Of a stretch of DNA of 56,628 nucleotides, positions 53,803 to 56,628 are shown one piece after another. Within the stretch, counting starts at the first letter, position 1, and each line of letters opens with the position of its first letter. A program made the position numbers and the translations under genes. The notes under the pieces were generated by a model. It saw nothing but the letters and a program-made list of their open reading frames with translations. It ran no database searches and was not told the origin of the DNA. The stretch is taken from positions 1 through 56,628 of the forward strand of contig NZ_AULT01000045.1 in NCBI RefSeq assembly GCF_000422425.1, in the 5' to 3' direction. The DNA comes from Oceanospirillum beijerinckii DSM 7166. Lineage in GTDB: Bacteria > Pseudomonadota > Gammaproteobacteria > Pseudomonadales > Halomonadaceae.

Positions 53803-54029
53803 CTTTTGGTCAACCCTTAATTTTCCCAAGCCGGAAGTCTTCTACACTTCAGGAAGTGTTAATAAGGGAAGGGCAGGGGAGTCAGGTTGTACCGTATTCG
53901 TTTTAGGCGGCATTTTATAACGCCCTATAACGCAGTGCAGCAAGTATATAGTCAAAACTGTGACCAGTCAGTTTAGAATAGAATTTGACCTAAACTGAAA
54001 AAATAGTCATTATGTTTTTACGAACACAG

Positions 54030-54043
54030 CAAACGCTTGTTTG
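54030..54043 (+). promoter_or_regulatory. PsrA-like operator upstream of etfB
   Basis: CAAAC-GCTT-GTTTG matches the PsrA motif perfectly. It lies 174 bp upstream of the etfB start. PsrA is a fatty-acid-responsive TetR repressor in pseudomonads and relatives. Confidence 0.6.
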
Positions 54044-54051
54044 AAACGAAT

Positions 54052-54105
54052 TCTGATATGTCAGATCTGTTGAGCAACCCCAAAACCGATCAGATCTGAT
54101 ATGTC
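54052..54105 (+). promoter_or_regulatory. Paired CAGATCTG palindromes with direct repeats
   Basis: TCTGATATGTC occurs at 54052-54062 and 54095-54105; the palindrome CAGATCTG at 54062-54069 and 54091-54098. The paired 8-mers are 29 bp apart, between two and three helical turns, which suggests cooperative binding of a dimeric regulator or a looped RNA. Confidence 0.45.
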
Positions 54106-54216
54106 TCATTATTATGCAGTTGGTGTTTATTGATTGAGTCGTGGCTGACCGGGTCAGCACATTTAATTTAGCTCACTGCAAACAACTCGTCACAGATAGT
54201 AAAGAACGAGGAATCT

Positions 54217-54966
54217 ATGAAGGTATTAGTTGCTGTCAAACGAGTCATTGACTACAACGTTAAGATTCGTGTTAAAGCGGACAACTCTGACGTTGATCTG
54301 ACCAATGTTAAAATGGCGATGAACCCATTCTGCGAAATCGCAGTGGAAGAAGCGGTTCGTCTGAAAGAGAAGGGTGTTGCCAGCGAAATCGTAGTGGTTT
54401 CCATTGGTCCTAAAGAAGCTCAGGAGCAGCTGCGTACTGCACTGGCTCTGGGTGCTGATCGCGCCATTCTGGTTGAAACTGCCGATAAAGTAGATTCTCT
54501 GGGCGTGGCTAAGATTCTGGCTAAGGTTGTTGAAGAAGAGCAGCCAGGCATGGTCATCATGGGTAAACAGTCCATCGATTCCGATAACAACCAAACTGGT
54601 CAGATGCTGGGTGCGCTGACTGGCATGCCTCAGGGTACTTTCGCTTCTGAAGTGGTTGTAGACGGCGAGTCTGTTAATGTTACTCGTGAAATCGACGGCG
54701 GTCTGCAAACTGTTGCACTGAACCTGCCTGCGATCGTAACCACTGACCTGCGTCTGAACGAGCCACGTTATGCTTCTCTGCCTAACATCATGAAAGCAAA
54801 ACGTAAGCCTCTGGATACTAAGACTCCAGCGGATCTGGGTGTTGATGTGGCGTCTAAAGTGAAAACCCTGAAAGTTGAGCCACCTGCCGAGCGCAGCGCG
54901 GGTATCAAAGTGGGCAGCGTAGACGAGCTGGTAGAAAAACTGAAAAACGAAGCGAAGGTGATCTAA
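54217..54966 (+). CDS. etfB: Electron transfer flavoprotein subunit beta
   Basis: Small subunit of ETF, the soluble acceptor of electrons from acyl-CoA dehydrogenases; binds AMP. 249 residues, normal. [16 protein letters not shown] at the start, [17 protein letters not shown] and the signature [27 protein letters not shown] are diagnostic. GAGGAATCT precedes the ATG. etfA follows after one base. Codon use looks like that of a highly expressed gene. Confidence 0.97.
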   Translation: MKVLVAVKRVIDYNVKIRVKADNSDVDLTNVKMAMNPFCEIAVEEAVRLKEKGVASEIVVVSIGPKEAQEQLRTALALGADRAILVETADKVDSLGVAKILAKVVEEEQPGMVIMGKQSIDSDNNQTGQMLGALTGMPQGTFASEVVVDGESVNVTREIDGGLQTVALNLPAIVTTDLRLNEPRYASLPNIMKAKRKPLDTKTPADLGVDVASKVKTLKVEPPAERSAGIKVGSVDELVEKLKNEAKVI

Positions 54967-54967
54967 C

Positions 54968-55897
54968 ATGAGTATCTTAGTCGTAGCTGATCACAGTAAT
55001 GCCGCTCTGGTTGGCGCAACTGCAAACACTGTAACCGCTGCTCAGCAGATTGGTGGTGATATCACTGTTCTGGTTGCGGGTAGCAACTGTGGCGCAGCTG
55101 CTGAAGAAGCAGCCAAGCTGAGTGGTGTAAGCAAAGTTATTGTTGCAGACAATGCTGCATATGAGCACCTGCTGGCTGAGAACGTTTCTCTGCTGGTAGC
55201 TGACCTGGGTAAAGATTTTACTCACATCCTGGCACCTGCCACTTCTAACGGTAAGAACATCCTGCCTCGCGTAGCGGCTCTGCTGGATGTGGCTCAGATC
55301 TCTGACATCATCGCAGTAGAATCTGCAGACACGTTTAAGCGTCCTATCTACGCAGGTAACGCGATTGCCACCGTTCAGTCTGAAGATGCGATCAAAGTGA
55401 TCACTGTACGTGGTACTGGTTTTGACGCAGCAGCAGCAGCGGATGGTTCTGCAGCGGTTGAAGCTCTGGACAACGCTCAGAATGCTGAGAAATCTGCATT
55501 TGTGGGTGAAGAGCTGGCGAAATCTGATCGTCCAGAACTGACTGCGGCTAAAGTTGTGATCTCTGGTGGTCGCGGCATGGGCAACGGTGAGAACTTCGAA
55601 CTGCTGAACAAGGTGGCTGACAAGCTGGGTGCTGCTGTAGGTGCATCCCGTGCAGCGGTTGACGCAGGCTTCGTACCGAACGATATGCAGGTGGGTCAGA
55701 CCGGTAAGATCGTTGCTCCTGAGCTGTACATCGCAGTGGGTATCTCCGGTGCGATCCAGCACCTGGCGGGTATGAAAGACTCTAAAGTGATCGTAGCGAT
55801 CAACAAAGACGAAGAAGCACCTATCTTCCAGGTGGCTGATTACGGTCTGGTGGGAGATCTGTTCGCGGCATTGCCTGAGCTGGAAGGCAAGCTGTAA
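54968..55897 (+). CDS. etfA: Electron transfer flavoprotein subunit alpha
   Basis: Large subunit of ETF, carrying FAD in its C-terminal half. 309 residues. The FAD-binding segment is visible as [33 protein letters not shown] and [19 protein letters not shown]. Starts one base after etfB, so both are made together in equal amount. Ends before a pair of hairpins at 55934 and 55972. Confidence 0.97.
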   Translation: MSILVVADHSNAALVGATANTVTAAQQIGGDITVLVAGSNCGAAAEEAAKLSGVSKVIVADNAAYEHLLAENVSLLVADLGKDFTHILAPATSNGKNILPRVAALLDVAQISDIIAVESADTFKRPIYAGNAIATVQSEDAIKVITVRGTGFDAAAAADGSAAVEALDNAQNAEKSAFVGEELAKSDRPELTAAKVVISGGRGMGNGENFELLNKVADKLGAAVGASRAAVDAGFVPNDMQVGQTGKIVAPELYIAVGISGAIQHLAGMKDSKVIVAINKDEEAPIFQVADYGLVGDLFAALPELEGKL

Positions 55898-55933
55898 GCT
55901 ATTCTTTACAGCTAAGGCGATTTCAATCGCGTT

Positions 55934-55963
55934 GATCAGTAGAGCGAGTTATCTCTACTGATC
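55934..55963 (+). other. Perfect hairpin downstream of etfA
   Basis: GATCAGTAGAG and CTCTACTGATC form an 11-bp stem with an eight-base loop. No T run follows. It may stabilise the 3' end of etfBA mRNA ahead of the terminator at 55972. Confidence 0.6.
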
Positions 55964-55971
55964 AGATCTAG

Positions 55972-56008
55972 AAACGCCTTATGGGATTTTTAATCTTATA
56001 AGGCGTTT
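55972..56008. terminator. Terminator after etfA, shared with the fetB remnant
   Basis: AAACGCCTTAT and ATAAGGCGTTT form an 11-bp stem with a 15-base loop, followed by a T run. It overlaps the last codons of the convergent fetB remnant. Confidence 0.85.
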
Positions 56009-56319
56009 TTTGTATCCTGGATGGATGGCTTAGCACTCAGTTGGCGTAACATTAAAAACACCCCCAGCCCGCTCGCACCAAGTACCATGGTCATAATCAT
56101 AATCTGATAGCGTACAGCGATGAGAGGAGATACGCCGGATAAAATCTGTCCCGTCATCATACCTGGCAAAGAAACGATACCTAAAGCAAGCATGCTATTG
56201 ATCTGAGGAATCATCGCCGTATGGAAAGCCGTTATTCGTGCTTCAGCAATGGATTTCTGTTTATGGCGTTCGGCAAGAAAACGCTCTGCAGCTAAACTAA
56301 TCGCATTCATTGTATTTGC
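55996..56319 (-). pseudogene. fetB: C-terminal remnant of a FetB/YbbM-type ABC permease
   Basis: What remains corresponds to the last third of FetB, the membrane subunit of an iron exporter that protects against peroxide. ANTMNAISLAAERF, then SLPGMMTGQILSG and AVRYQIMIMTMVLG, are family signatures. Upstream the reading frame loses similarity near 56320, next to an IS630-type transposase, so the gene has probably been cut by that insertion. Compared with E. coli FetB, about 16 residues seem missing between SIAEARI and TAFHTAMIP, which removes the region that couples to the ATPase. Both defects point to a dead gene. The comparison is from memory. Confidence 0.75.
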
Positions 56320-56335
56320 TAGTAGTCCATCAGTC

Positions 56336-56628
56336 TTATAAATTAGGATAAAGGCGTTTTAACTTAATTCGGGCATCTTCCGTTGTAAAACGCCAGTCCA
56401 CTCTTTGTTTTCCCCGGTTTCTCTCTTCAACCCAGCTACTTACCTCACGCTCGACTGTTTCAATATCTGGCAATCGTCTGTCCAGACATTGCCGTGCTAA
56501 TACACTGAACTCACACTCTGCCATATTCAGCCAGCTACCATGCTTTGGTGTATAAACAAACTCCAGTTTATCCAACAAAGCCCTTGCCACTTCGGGTTTG
56601 AATGCTTTGTAAAGTGATGCGCCTGTAT
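56336..56628 (-). mobile_element. IS630-family transposase, C-terminal part, cut by window edge
   Basis: The frame is open to the right edge. TPKHGSWLNMAECEFSVLARQCLDRR is the classical IS630 end of the DDE domain, with the catalytic Glu in NMAE. It ends YPNL just before the fetB remnant. The outer end of the element is probably at a TA near 56320 or 56323, as IS630 elements target TA. Completeness unknown. Confidence 0.88.

Larger units (their letters stand above)
53732..54216. other. Divergent control region between ETF-QO and etfB (485 bp)
   Basis: No ORF of note. It contains two PsrA-like boxes, two CAGATCTG palindromes with flanking direct repeats, and the palindrome GCTGAC-CGG-GTCAGC at 54144-54158. 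Together these suggest a regulated bidirectional promoter region for fatty-acid electron transfer. Confidence 0.6.

Noticed and set aside
54226-55762. Long antisense ORFs opposite etfB and etfA (247 and 261 codons)
   Set aside because: They mirror highly biased codon use of etfBA, have no family-like features or ribosome binding sites, and lie fully within strongly recognised genes.

Overview
The window is a chromosomal stretch of a Gram-negative gammaproteobacterium. It carries lipid A/Kdo genes (msbA-lpxK-kdsB), lipoprotein export (lolC/E-lolD), an outer-membrane phospholipase, and the yceF / yceD-rpmF-plsX-fabDG-acpP-fabF-pabC-mltG-tmk-holB-pilZ-tatD order typical of gammaproteobacteria. 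Protein styles (RNase E with an Ala/Glu/Pro/Thr-rich tail, agmatine pathway, EtfBA next to ETF-QO) fit a marine Oceanospirillales-like organism. This is inference, and no species is claimed. No tRNA, rRNA or CRISPR array was seen.

Layout. 1-1100: mobile debris, namely the 3' end of an IS200/IS605-type tnpB with an omega-RNA-like scaffold, then a 663-bp element with 93-bp terminal inverted repeats that ends 12 bp before the next start codon. 1113-7378: a large hybrid histidine kinase and a REC/HD-GYP response regulator (c-di-GMP turnover). 7519-9557: agmatine to putrescine (aguA-aguB). 10012-13744: Lol exporter, phospholipase A and a DUF2062 protein. 13843-23118: comEC, then exbB-exbD-msbA-lpxK-ycaR-kdsB-ptp-murB, nearly all overlapping. 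23369-29276: a small coiled-coil protein, rne (reverse) and divergent rluC-HAD phosphatase. 29361-41895: sppA-type protease, yceF (reverse), the fatty-acid/ribosome cluster and its downstream housekeeping genes. fabH is absent from the cluster.

42085-51810 is more mixed: a papain-like C92 hydrolase, an orphan 92-aa protein, a TetR regulator, a radical SAM protein with an unusual cysteine spacing, a small H-NS-like protein, a DUF1285/UvrD-type helicase pair, ACP phosphodiesterase and an orphan CHASE4-type histidine kinase. 52079-55897 holds divergent ETF-ubiquinone oxidoreductase and etfBA, with a PsrA-like palindrome on each side of the shared control region. The right edge is a fetB remnant cut by an IS630-family transposase.

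I did not find a convincing new multi-gene system such as an anti-phage island. The items most worth a second look are small: the TnpB/omega-RNA remnant, the long-TIR element beside the hybrid kinase and a related mini-palindrome at 40.9 kb, the paired PsrA-like boxes, an apparently leaderless yceD mRNA, the radical SAM protein, and the recurring low-complexity N-terminal tails on otherwise ordinary enzymes.
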